Shown here: positions 26,273-33,707 of the stretch, in pieces
Layout of the letters: every line of letters starts with the position of its first letter
Position numbering within the stretch: position 1 is the stretch's first letter
Assembly (NCBI GenBank): GCA_035353855.1
Contig: DAOQAK010000004.1
Location: 1 to 64,000, forward strand
Source of the DNA: Bacteroidales bacterium
GTDB lineage: Bacteria > Bacteroidota > Bacteroidia > Bacteroidales > CG2-30-32-10
Length of the DNA stretch: 64,000 nucleotides
Reading direction: 5' to 3'
Notes under the pieces: generated by a model
Databases searched by the model: none
Seen by the model: the letters and a program-made list of their open reading frames with translations, nothing else
Told to the model about the DNA's origin: nothing
Made by a program: the position numbers and the translations under genes

Positions 26273-27271
26273 ATGCAAAAAAATTTGAAAATTGCTGTTT
26301 TTGGTAGTGGTAGTTGGGGGACAGCTATAGTAAAAATTTTATTGAACAACACCACTCCTGTTAACTGGTGGATAAGGGAAAATGAAATTATCGACAACAT
26401 TCGCAACTTCCGTCATAATAATTTATACCTGAGTTCTGTGGAGTTTAATCCCGAATCCCTTGTATTATCAAGTGATATAAAGGAAATAGTTTCTTCTTCC
26501 GATATATTGATATTTGTCGTCCCTTCTGCATTTCTTAATGCATCGCTTTCCGGGCTTAATCCTGATGATTTTAGAAATAAATTTGTTGTATCGGCAATTA
26601 AAGGAATAGTCCCCGAATACAATGTTATCATTGCTGATTACTTCATGAGCAGGTTCAATGTTCCATACAGTAATTTTGCTGTTGTAAGCGGGCCATCTCA
26701 TGCTGAAGAAATAGCGCTTGAAAAATTGACCTATCTTACAGTAGCATCACAGAACCATGAACTGGGTGAAAAATTATCACAGCTTTTTAAATGTCGATAT
26801 GTAATGACCTCTGTTTCCGATGATATTTTCGGAACTGAATATTCCAATGTAATTAAAAATATTATTGCCATTGCAAACGGCATTTGCATTGGCCTGGGTT
26901 ATGGCGATAATTTCCAGGCAGTGCTTATCAGCAACGCCATACAGGAGATAAAACGTTTTGTTGATGCAGTACATCCTATCGACCGCGATATAAAAAGTTC
27001 GGTATACCTAGGAGACCTAATGGTAACAGCATATTCACAATTCAGCCGCAACCGTACATTTGGAAATATGATCGGAAAAGGTTATTCCATAAAGTTTGCA
27101 ATGCTCGAAATGAAAATGGTTGCTGAAGGATATTATGCAGCGAAATGTATTTGGGAGATCAATAACAAATATAATGTCGATATGCCTATAACAGAAGCTG
27201 TGTATAACATCCTTTATTTAGGACATTCTCCTGCAAAAGAAATTCATATACTTACTCAGAAACTTTCATAG
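26273..27271 (+). CDS. gpsA: NAD(P)H-dependent glycerol-3-phosphate dehydrogenase
   Basis: About 332 residues from the ATG at 26273. The frame is open from 26249, which would overlap the M28 gene by 14 bp and add eight residues before the Rossmann strand. It makes sn-glycerol 3-phosphate from DHAP for phospholipid synthesis in the cytosol. The N-terminal IAVFGSGSWGTAI is the dinucleotide-binding motif, VVSAIKGIV and GPSHAEEIA are family signatures, and the C-terminal domain carries NVIKNIIAIANGI and YLGDLMVTAYSQFSRNRTFG with the catalytic lysine. Its position after the peptidases probably reflects shared transcription rather than function. Confidence 0.95.
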   Translation: MQKNLKIAVFGSGSWGTAIVKILLNNTTPVNWWIRENEIIDNIRNFRHNNLYLSSVEFNPESLVLSSDIKEIVSSSDILIFVVPSAFLNASLSGLNPDDFRNKFVVSAIKGIVPEYNVIIADYFMSRFNVPYSNFAVVSGPSHAEEIALEKLTYLTVASQNHELGEKLSQLFKCRYVMTSVSDDIFGTEYSNVIKNIIAIANGICIGLGYGDNFQAVLISNAIQEIKRFVDAVHPIDRDIKSSVYLGDLMVTAYSQFSRNRTFGNMIGKGYSIKFAMLEMKMVAEGYYAAKCIWEINNKYNVDMPITEAVYNILYLGHSPAKEIHILTQKLS

Positions 27272-27322
27272 AGGAATTACGCCTGTTGGTTTAATTTATA
27301 ATTAAAAATAAATTTTATCATT

Positions 27323-27330
27323 TATATTTG
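27323..27330 (+). promoter_or_regulatory. Putative -7 promoter box of the S46 peptidase gene
   Basis: TATATTTG followed by C fits the Bacteroidota TAnnTTTG box. It overlaps the TTG at 27328 that opens the reading frame, which argues that translation really starts at the ATG at 27370. No convincing -33 TTTG was seen. Confidence 0.35.
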
Positions 27331-27369
27331 CTTTCAGAGAACGATTGTTTAATCAATAAATTTAATAGT

Positions 27370-29535
27370 ATGAAACGTTTACTTTTTGTTTTTATGTTAG
27401 CCTTAACTTTAGAGGTTAAAGGCTTTGCAACAGCGCCGGATGAAGGGATGTGGCTTCCAATGTTTATTGACCGGTTGAATTATGTGGACATGCAGAAAAT
27501 GGGACTGCATCTTACTGCTGACGAATTATACAGCATAAATCATTCAAGTTTGAAAGATGCTATTGTATCGCTTGGATTTTTCTGTACTGCCGAAGTAGTA
27601 TCTAATGAAGGTCTTCTTTTTACAAACCACCATTGTGGATATGAATCCATACAGGCACACAGTTCTATTGACCATGATTATTTAACTGATGGTTTTTGGG
27701 CTATGAGTAAAAAAGAAGAATTACAGAATGAAGGACTTACCGCATCATTCCTGGTTCGTATGGAAGATGTAACAGCAAAAGTTCTGGCTAATGTTACTGA
27801 TGATATGTCGGAATCAGACAGGTCGGCAAAAGTTGAAGAAGTTATTTCTAAAATTGAAAAAGAAGCTTCAGAAAAAGGCAAGTATGATGCTAACGTTGGA
27901 ACTTTCTTTGAAGGAAATGAATTTTATCTTTTTGTTTATCAAACATACAAAGATGTAAGATTGGTTGGCGCTCCTCCTTCAGCAGTAGGGAAATTCGGTG
28001 GCGATACCGACAACTGGATGTGGCCACGCCATACCGGCGATTTCAGCATCTTCCGCGTTTATACAGCTCCCGATGGTTCGCCTGCAGAATACAGTGAAAA
28101 AAATATTCCTATGGTTCCAAAACATTATTTACCCATTTCATTGAAAGGTGTAAAAGAAAATGATTTCACCATGATTTGGGGATATCCCGGTCGTACCGAC
28201 CGCTATCTAACTTCTTATGGAGTTAAACTTGCAACAGATCAATCAAATCCTACTACAGTGAAAATTCGTGATAAAAAACTCGAAATCATTAAATCGTATA
28301 TGGACGTAAATCCTGTTATTAAAATTCAATATGCTGCAAAATATTCCGAATCGAGTAATTATTGGAAATATTTTATAGGTCAGACAAAAGGATTGAAACA
28401 CCTTAAAGTATATGAGAAAAAACAAGAGCAGGAAGAAGCATTTATGAAATGGGTTAATGCCGATGCAAGCAGAAAAGCCAAATATGGAACTGCATTAACA
28501 GATATTGCTGACGGTTACAGCAAACTTACTAATTATAATCTTGCTTTGAAATATTTAGAAGAAGCAGCTTTCCAGGGGCCTGAAATCGTTTACTTCGGCT
28601 ATGGAATGCTTAACTTATACAGCGTATTAAAAAATAAAAATAGCAAACCGGAAGCTATAAAAGCTGCTGCCGAAGAATTTAAAGAAAAGTGTGCTGATTT
28701 TTATAAAGATTATTACAAGCCATGCGACAAGGATTTATATGAAGCTTTATTAAAAATGTTTTATGATAATGTTCCCAAAGAACAGCATCCTTCAATATTT
28801 ACAGATGTGCTTGATAAAAAATTCAAAAGCGATTTTAAAAAATTCACCGATGCGGTTTATAGCAAATCGATATTCCCCGATTCAGCAAAGATGTATGCAT
28901 TCCTTGCCAAACCTACATTTAAAGTGCTTGATGCTGACCTCGGATTTAAAACCATGATTTCAATGATTAAGTCATACTCAACTATGGCACAAGGTTTAAA
29001 TGATATAAAAGAAAAGATTGACAAAGGCGACAGGCTTTATGTTGCCGGCACACGCGAAATGTATTCCGATAAAAAATTCTATCCCAATGCCAATTCAACC
29101 ATGCGTATGACTTACGGAAAAGTGGGTGATTATTTCCCTGCCGATGCCGTTCATTACAATTACATCACTACGCTCGACGGTGTAATGGAAAAAGAAGATA
29201 CTACAAATGATGAATTTATTGTACCTAAAAAACTTAAAGAACTGTGGCAAAAGAAAGATTACGGACGCTATGCCGACAGCACCGGTAACTTAGTAACCTG
29301 CTTTATTGCCAATACAGATATTACAGGTGGTAATTCAGGAAGCCCGGTAATAAATGGCGATGGACAATTAATTGGGTTAGCATTCGACGGCAACTGGGAA
29401 GCTATGAGTGGCGATATTGCTTACGAACCCAAACTGCAACGCACTATTGCCGTTGATATCCGTTATGTTTTATTTATGATTGATAAATATGCCGGAGCAA
29501 AAAATTTAATTGACGAGCTTACAATAGTGAAGTAA
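27370..29535 (+). CDS. S46-family dipeptidyl-peptidase (DPP7/DPP11-like)
   Basis: A 721-residue periplasmic serine exopeptidase with signal peptide (MKRLLFVFMLALTLEVKGFA). The start at 27370 is chosen over a TTG at 27328 that lies within a promoter-like box. Family signatures: GMWLPMFIDRLN, FTNHHCGYESI (catalytic His at 87/88), GGDTDNWMWPRHTGDFS and the serine motif ITGGNSGSP (Ser656). The specificity position 18 residues after the serine is Gly (FDGNWE), as in DPP7 with hydrophobic preference, rather than the Arg of acidic-residue-specific DPP11. It releases dipeptides for amino-acid-fuelled growth and ends before a clear terminator. Confidence 0.95.
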   Translation: MKRLLFVFMLALTLEVKGFATAPDEGMWLPMFIDRLNYVDMQKMGLHLTADELYSINHSSLKDAIVSLGFFCTAEVVSNEGLLFTNHHCGYESIQAHSSIDHDYLTDGFWAMSKKEELQNEGLTASFLVRMEDVTAKVLANVTDDMSESDRSAKVEEVISKIEKEASEKGKYDANVGTFFEGNEFYLFVYQTYKDVRLVGAPPSAVGKFGGDTDNWMWPRHTGDFSIFRVYTAPDGSPAEYSEKNIPMVPKHYLPISLKGVKENDFTMIWGYPGRTDRYLTSYGVKLATDQSNPTTVKIRDKKLEIIKSYMDVNPVIKIQYAAKYSESSNYWKYFIGQTKGLKHLKVYEKKQEQEEAFMKWVNADASRKAKYGTALTDIADGYSKLTNYNLALKYLEEAAFQGPEIVYFGYGMLNLYSVLKNKNSKPEAIKAAAEEFKEKCADFYKDYYKPCDKDLYEALLKMFYDNVPKEQHPSIFTDVLDKKFKSDFKKFTDAVYSKSIFPDSAKMYAFLAKPTFKVLDADLGFKTMISMIKSYSTMAQGLNDIKEKIDKGDRLYVAGTREMYSDKKFYPNANSTMRMTYGKVGDYFPADAVHYNYITTLDGVMEKEDTTNDEFIVPKKLKELWQKKDYGRYADSTGNLVTCFIANTDITGGNSGSPVINGDGQLIGLAFDGNWEAMSGDIAYEPKLQRTIAVDIRYVLFMIDKYAGAKNLIDELTIVK

Positions 29536-29557
29536 AAAAATATTTTTTCAAAAACAT

Positions 29558-29594
29558 AAAAATCCCAATTCAATATAAGAGTTGGGATTTTTTT
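29558..29594 (+). terminator. Rho-independent terminator after the S46 peptidase
   Basis: AAAATCCCAA pairs with TTGGGATTTT across a short loop and is followed by a T-run, 23 bp past the stop codon. Confidence 0.8.
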
Positions 29595-29638
29595 ATTTTA
29601 CTTTTTGGACTAAAGTCATTTTTATTCTTTTCTTTTTC
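29588..29638 (+). repeat. ~50-bp dispersed repeat, left copy
   Basis: The segment TTTTATTTTACTTTTTGG / ACTAAAGTCATTTTTATTC / TTTTCTTTTTCC is nearly identical to 31546-31597 in the same orientation. It contains a decayed version of the GGCTAAAGCC palindrome (here GGACTAAAGTC). The pair brackets a 1.9-kb accessory islet. Confidence 0.6.
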
Positions 29639-29640
29639 CT

Positions 29641-29844
29641 TACTGTGATTTTGACGACTTTAAAGAAAAACTATCTGATGCCATAAAGGTTTATTCCGAA
29701 GAAATGCCTTTGGCTGCATTGAATGGCAAAACTCCCGATGAAGCATTTAATGGTGTTAAACCGTTTTCTGTTGATGTTGAATCTCTCATAAAAGAGGCTG
29801 CTGTTTACCGCCGAAATACCAATAGGCTTAGCGACTGCTTCTAA
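29641..29844 (+). pseudogene. C-terminal remnant of an integrase-core transposase
   Basis: An open stretch of 67 codons ending in TAA, without a start codon. It reads YCDFDDFKEKLSDAI..., then AALNGKTPDEAFNGVKPF and VYRRNTNRLSDCF. The phrase ALNGKTPDEAF after a short helix is the hallmark of the C-terminal end of rve-type (IS3/IS481-like) transposases. The N-terminal and DDE regions are missing, so this is a decayed insertion sequence. It starts right at the left copy of the 50-bp repeat. Confidence 0.6.
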
Positions 29845-29908
29845 AGAACAGCCACAAATAATTTCATGATATTCCATAAGCATTTGTTTTGTTCACTTTC
29901 TGAAACTA

Positions 29909-29944
29909 AAAACACCGTACAAGTTTTTCTTATACGGTGTTTTC
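29909..29944 (+). terminator. Hairpin terminator downstream of the transposase remnant
   Basis: AAAACACCGTA (29909-29919) pairs perfectly with TACGGTGTTTT (29933-29943), with U-rich sequence on both sides. It can work in either direction. The stretch to 30062 otherwise shows nothing. Confidence 0.65.
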
Positions 29945-30062
29945 ATTTGTGCTTTTTTTATAAAACCTATAACTATTTTTTTACCAAGCACAGTTCGAAT
30001 ATTCGTTCCTTTTGTATAGACATGCTTGTAGAAATTGCAATGCAACGAAGAACTGCTGTAAC

Positions 30063-30638
30063 TTATTGTAGTTTTTTTGAATGTTTTGAGGGTTTTCTAT
30101 TGAATGATATGTTTTTCCCTTTTTTTATTTCAAAAGATAAAATAGTTTTACACTCTTTATTATTATCATAAAATAAAGAACTATATTTTGCAAAATATTT
30201 TATATTAGATTTTTGAAAAATATTTTCTTCTCTATTTATAGCTTTTTTAATATTTTCAGAAGGACCTATTATATTATTTTTTATTAAATTAATATAAAAT
30301 GAATCGTTTTTTCTTATAATAATTTTCTGCGCATTAAGCGCATTAAACCTTATTGTATCCTTATTGTATAAATAAAAAAAATTAGATATTAACAAATTCA
30401 TATTAGGATAAATTACATAGCATGAATCAGTATTATTAGTAATTTGTAAAAGACATTCTAAATATGGTTGAATATCATTTTTCTCATCCTCAATAGATGG
30501 AATATATACATTCGTTTCAATCCATTTGATTTCTAAATGAGATTCTTCTTTCTTTAGATTACATGATATTAAGCATCCATATAAAATAAAAATAAACCCA
30601 ATTATACTTTTGATTTTAATTTTATTTCTTTTTAACAT
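30063..30638 (-). CDS. Hypothetical AT-rich lipoprotein
   Basis: About 191 residues from the ATG at 30638, which gives a lipoprotein signal peptide (MLKRNKIKIKSIIGFIFIL, lipobox at Cys22-LIS-Cys26). Earlier in-frame ATGs up to 30686 would add a charged extension. The mature protein is Ile/Asn/Lys-rich, a stronger AT bias than the neighbours, and ends KNISFNRKPSKHSKKLQ. I see no domain. It overlaps the end of the small upstream ORF, as in toxin-immunity style pairs. It was probably acquired horizontally; the function is unknown. Confidence 0.6.
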   Translation of the reverse strand: MLKRNKIKIKSIIGFIFILYGCLISCNLKKEESHLEIKWIETNVYIPSIEDEKNDIQPYLECLLQITNNTDSCYVIYPNMNLLISNFFYLYNKDTIRFNALNAQKIIIRKNDSFYINLIKNNIIGPSENIKKAINREENIFQKSNIKYFAKYSSLFYDNNKECKTILSFEIKKGKNISFNRKPSKHSKKLQ

Positions 30639-30837
30639 CATTAGTTTTATGATATTGTATCTGATATTCTCCTTTTTCATAATCATAGTCTAATTTATCA
30701 TATTTTATTCCAAGTTTTTTTTCAAACTTCAAAATCTCTGATTGATAATTATCTTTATCTCTAATACCAACTAGGTTTACTCCCTCGCTCGGCGAAGTCT
30801 TGTGTGATAGCTTGTGTGTTTGATGACTTCGTCGCAT
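30622..30837 (-). CDS. Possible 71-residue truncated tip protein
   Basis: An ATG-started frame with sequence rich in charged residues (SEILKFEKKLGIKYDKLDYDYEKGEYQIQYHKTND). It has no signal peptide. Its 5' end lies in a hairpin (CGAAGTC 30793-30799 with GACTTCG 30825-30831). It could be the last part of a polymorphic-toxin or RHS tip cut off by the insertion of the adjacent RAYT, with the overlapping lipoprotein as partner. It may also be chance coding. Low confidence. Confidence 0.3.
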   Translation of the reverse strand: MRRSHQTHKLSHKTSPSEGVNLVGIRDKDNYQSEILKFEKKLGIKYDKLDYDYEKGEYQIQYHKTNDVKKK

Positions 30838-30845
30838 AAATATAT

Positions 30846-31412
30846 CTAATATGTTCTCATTACTCTATCAATTAATATTACTTCCAATACACTATCCATT
30901 TCAGCATAATTCCTTGCACTTGAATATAAATAATCTTCAGGATGCTGAACAATCGCCGCTTTTACAGGATTGTTATGAATATAGTCTAATTTTTCTTGAA
31001 TGAAATTTGGTGAATATAAATAAATTGCATGATTCTCATGTGTCCAAAATTGATATTTTTCATTTCTTCTGTGTTGATTAGCATTAAATGAAAACCTGTT
31101 CAACATCCATTCTTTTCAACTTTCCTGTGGGTTATCAATAATCTCTTTTATTATTTTGCTTGATGTAAATTTCTTGAAATCTCTTACTGTATCACTTAAT
31201 TTTCCGCTTGTACTATTAACTATTAAATGAACGTGATTCGACATTATTACATATCCGAATATTTGCAAATCCTTGTTCTGTTTACAATACGAAAGACTAT
31301 CTATTACAATATCTCTATAAACCTGCCTTGTAAATATATCTATCCAATCAACAACCTGAAAAGTTAAATAATGTAAACCTGCTTGTTCTTTTATTTGATA
31401 GCCTGTTGTCAT
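30846..31412 (-). pseudogene. RAYT (REP-associated tyrosine) transposase interrupted by one TGA
   Basis: The IS200/Y1-transposase-like family is recognisable from SNHVHLIV (HUH-type His60/His62) and YIHNNPVKAAIV (catalytic Tyr region), and YSSARNY near the end. Two frames, 31116-31412 and 30846-31106, lie in the same reading frame and are separated by a single TGA: ...NPQES-stop-KEWMLNRF... In intact relatives this position is typically a coding Arg or similar within the ...ESRKEWML... segment (recollection). A one-base substitution such as CGA or AGA to TGA would explain it. Flanking hairpins containing GACT/AGTC may be its REP-like partners. Confidence 0.8.
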
Positions 31413-31443
31413 TTTTATTTTTAATAAAAATAAAATAATTTTT

Positions 31444-31509
31444 GTAGTCAGAGACTACGATTTATATTCGACATAGTCTCCCGCACATTTGCCTACCCTC
31501 AAGACTATG
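31444..31509. repeat. REP-like hairpins next to the RAYT gene
   Basis: Two hairpins upstream of the transposase: GTAGTC-AGA-GACTAC (31444-31458) and CATAGTCT (31472-31479) with AGACTATG (31502-31509). A further hairpin with GACTTCG lies past the other end at 30793-30831. All share an AGTC/GACT core, as expected for sequences bound by a RAYT protein. Confidence 0.45.
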
Positions 31510-31545
31510 CCGAGCACTTGAAAAACACTACGCTTAGAGGGGGGA

Positions 31546-31618
31546 TTTTTTATTTTATTATTTTGGCTAAAGCCATTTTTATTCTTTTCTTTTTTCCCCG
31601 ACCTAAAGGTCGGGGCTA
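31546..31618 (+). repeat. Dispersed repeat, right copy, with GACCTAAAGGTC hairpin
   Basis: TTTTTTATTTTATTATTTTGG continues as CTAAAGCCATTTTTATTC, matching 29588-29638. It is followed by the perfect hairpin CCCCGACCTAAAGGTCGGGG (31596-31615). The same hairpin core is seen at 15569-15588. Confidence 0.65.
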
Positions 31619-31658
31619 TTTTTATATTTGTATTTTTGAAACATAATATTGCACATTC

Positions 31659-32759
31659 ATGAAATACCATATCATTCTATTTTTATTATTAATAAAAAGT
31701 ACAATCATATCATCGCAAAATCTTATCCCAAACCCCGGGTTCGAAGATTATAAAAAAGATTGTTTTACAAGTCAACTTGATTCACACGATAATATTGAAT
31801 GTTTGAATAACTGGTTTAATCCTTCATTCGGACTTCCTGGCTATGAAAATATAAAAGACAAATATTCATTTCACCCTTTCAAACCGCATAAAGGTAATGG
31901 AATGATTACACTTGATATAACAATTAATTATGATACACTATCAGAATATATTAGTGTTGAATTGAAAAAAGCTTTAGAAAAAAATACAAAATACAAGTTA
32001 TCTTTTTATTTAAAAGTTTGGGAAAATACGGGAGTTGTATATAATAATCTTGGAATAATTTTTTCAGAAAACAAAATACATAAAATTAGCCGATACGAAC
32101 TATATAAATATACACCTCAAATTATATGGGAAAACCCGGTTGGTAGTTATGAATGGTTAAAATATGAAAATTATTATATTGCAAAAGGCGGAGAAAAATA
32201 TATAACCATCGGTGCTTTTAATAAAAATAATAGCGTTCTTAAAAAAATACTTAATATTTATAAAATGAATAATTCATCAGCAAGATATTACCTTGACGAT
32301 ATTACTCTTGAGTCAATTGAAAAACTAAATTTACAAGAAAATACTGATGCTATCGTAAATACTGAAATAACAACTATCATAAAGGATCAACCCAAAACTG
32401 AAATATTAAATATTGAAAAAGGAAAATCAATTGTATTAAAAAATATCTTTTTTGAATTCAACTCGGCAGTACTTAAAGACAGCTCATTTACTGAATTAAA
32501 TTTATTGGTAAAATATTTAACCGAAAATAATAACTCCTCAATTCAAATAAATGGATATACTGATAATATTGGCTCTGCTGAATACAATAAAAAACTTTCC
32601 GAGGACAGGGCTAAAGCTGTTGCCGATTATTTAATATCAAAAAATATAAATAAAGAAAGAATAAATTATAGCGGATTTGGAAAAGAAAATCCTATTTCTT
32701 CAAATGAAAATGATGAAGGAAGAAGTAAAAACAGAAGAGTGGAATTTATTATTCAATAA
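31659..32759 (+). CDS. OmpA-family cell-envelope protein
   Basis: A 366-residue exported protein (signal peptide MKYHIILFLLLIKSTIISSQ). The N-terminal half opens NLIPNPGFEDYKKDC, like Bacteroidota carbohydrate-binding or jelly-roll modules. The C-terminal ~110 residues are a classical OmpA peptidoglycan-binding domain: IFFEFNSAVLKDSS, INGYTDNIGSAEYNKKLSEDRAKAVADYLI, GFGKENPISSN and GRSKNRRVEFII. It is likely anchored non-covalently to peptidoglycan from the outer membrane. It sits in accessory DNA between the RAYT islet and the restriction-modification genes, with a TATTTTTG box at 31631-31638. Confidence 0.9.
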   Translation: MKYHIILFLLLIKSTIISSQNLIPNPGFEDYKKDCFTSQLDSHDNIECLNNWFNPSFGLPGYENIKDKYSFHPFKPHKGNGMITLDITINYDTLSEYISVELKKALEKNTKYKLSFYLKVWENTGVVYNNLGIIFSENKIHKISRYELYKYTPQIIWENPVGSYEWLKYENYYIAKGGEKYITIGAFNKNNSVLKKILNIYKMNNSSARYYLDDITLESIEKLNLQENTDAIVNTEITTIIKDQPKTEILNIEKGKSIVLKNIFFEFNSAVLKDSSFTELNLLVKYLTENNNSSIQINGYTDNIGSAEYNKKLSEDRAKAVADYLISKNINKERINYSGFGKENPISSNENDEGRSKNRRVEFIIQ

Positions 32760-32802
32760 ACTATTGTTATGTTAAGAATAAAAAGACACATTTCAATAAC
32801 CA

Positions 32803-32818
32803 ATTCGCCGCGGCGAAT
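32803..32818. repeat. 16-bp perfect palindrome ATTCGCCGCGGCGAAT
   Basis: The core TTCGCCGCGGCGAA is identical to that at 12852-12865. It is GC-rich in an otherwise AT-rich intergenic stretch of about 270 bases before the restriction gene. The rest of that stretch shows nothing else I can support. Confidence 0.7.
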
Positions 32819-33032
32819 GAACATCGAATTTCCAATAATCAAGTATAACTTCGCCATTTGATATTGATGGTCGTATATTCTAAATTAATTTGTAGCCAAT
32901 TTACATTTAACTTAACACTACAATAACTCTTCGTAATAAAAATATGCAATTTAATTTTGTTTAAAACTTTACCTTCTAAACAACTGATTTAAAGGATTAA
33001 GTTTTTAACTTTGTAATATATCTTTATCAAAT

Positions 33033-33707
33033 ATGAAGCAAAAACTAACAATAAAGAAGTTGCTTGAAGAAGCTAAAGAATTTTGTATTACAGAATCAAA
33101 AAACAAGTACAAAGAACTTTTCGGAGTTACTGATGGAAAAGCCGTTGGAACATACATTGAACATAAATTCAAAAAACATCTACAGGATAAATACATTTTA
33201 ACCATTGGTTCTTCTGCAAGTGGTATCGACTTACCTTCTGATGATATACAAACAGATATAAAAGTAACCTCAGTAAAACAGCCACAATCATCTTGTCCTT
33301 TTAAAGATGCAAAACAGAAAATTTTCGGACTAGGTTACAACCTTTTAGTTTTTGTTTATGATAAGAAAGATGAATCTAAAACAAAAACTGCAATATTGAA
33401 TTTTGTTAGTTGCTCGTTCGTTTCAAAAGAAAGAACGGCTGACTATACAACAACCTTTCGCTTAAGAGAAATGGTTAACGATAAAGCAAATGAAGCCGAT
33501 ATTATTTCATACCTGACTGATAAAAATATTCCCGCTGATGAAATTACTCTTACTCAATTAGCAAAACAAATTTTGGATAATCCACCTGAACAGGGATTTT
33601 TAACCATATCAAACGCTTTGCAATGGAGATTACAATATCAAAGAATAGTTGATCTGAATGAACAAGTTAAGGGAATTACTAAAATCATTCATAAAGCTAA
33701 AAAATGA
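33033..33707 (+). CDS. Putative type II restriction endonuclease
   Basis: A 224-residue protein without signal peptide. A PD-(D/E)xK nuclease core is visible: Glu in TYIEHKFKKHL, then SGIDLPSDDIQTDIKVTS, where an Asp precedes the D-I-K catalytic pair. The next segment QPQSSCPFKDAKQKIFGLGYNLLVFVYDK completes the fold. The stop overlaps the start of the adenine methyltransferase by 4 bp (ATGA), which is strong context for a restriction enzyme. I cannot name the family or recognition sequence. A DNA-damage or defence nuclease of another kind is the main alternative. Confidence 0.78.
   Translation: MKQKLTIKKLLEEAKEFCITESKNKYKELFGVTDGKAVGTYIEHKFKKHLQDKYILTIGSSASGIDLPSDDIQTDIKVTSVKQPQSSCPFKDAKQKIFGLGYNLLVFVYDKKDESKTKTAILNFVSCSFVSKERTADYTTTFRLREMVNDKANEADIISYLTDKNIPADEITLTQLAKQILDNPPEQGFLTISNALQWRLQYQRIVDLNEQVKGITKIIHKAKK

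Noticed and set aside
27328..27369. N-terminal extension of the S46 peptidase from TTG
   Set aside because: The TTG lies inside a promoter-like TATATTTG box, and the signal peptide begins at the ATG at 27370.
31116..31118. TGA in the RAYT gene as a recoding (selenocysteine-like) site
   Set aside because: No SECIS-like structure or selenoprotein family; simple nonsense mutation is a better explanation.
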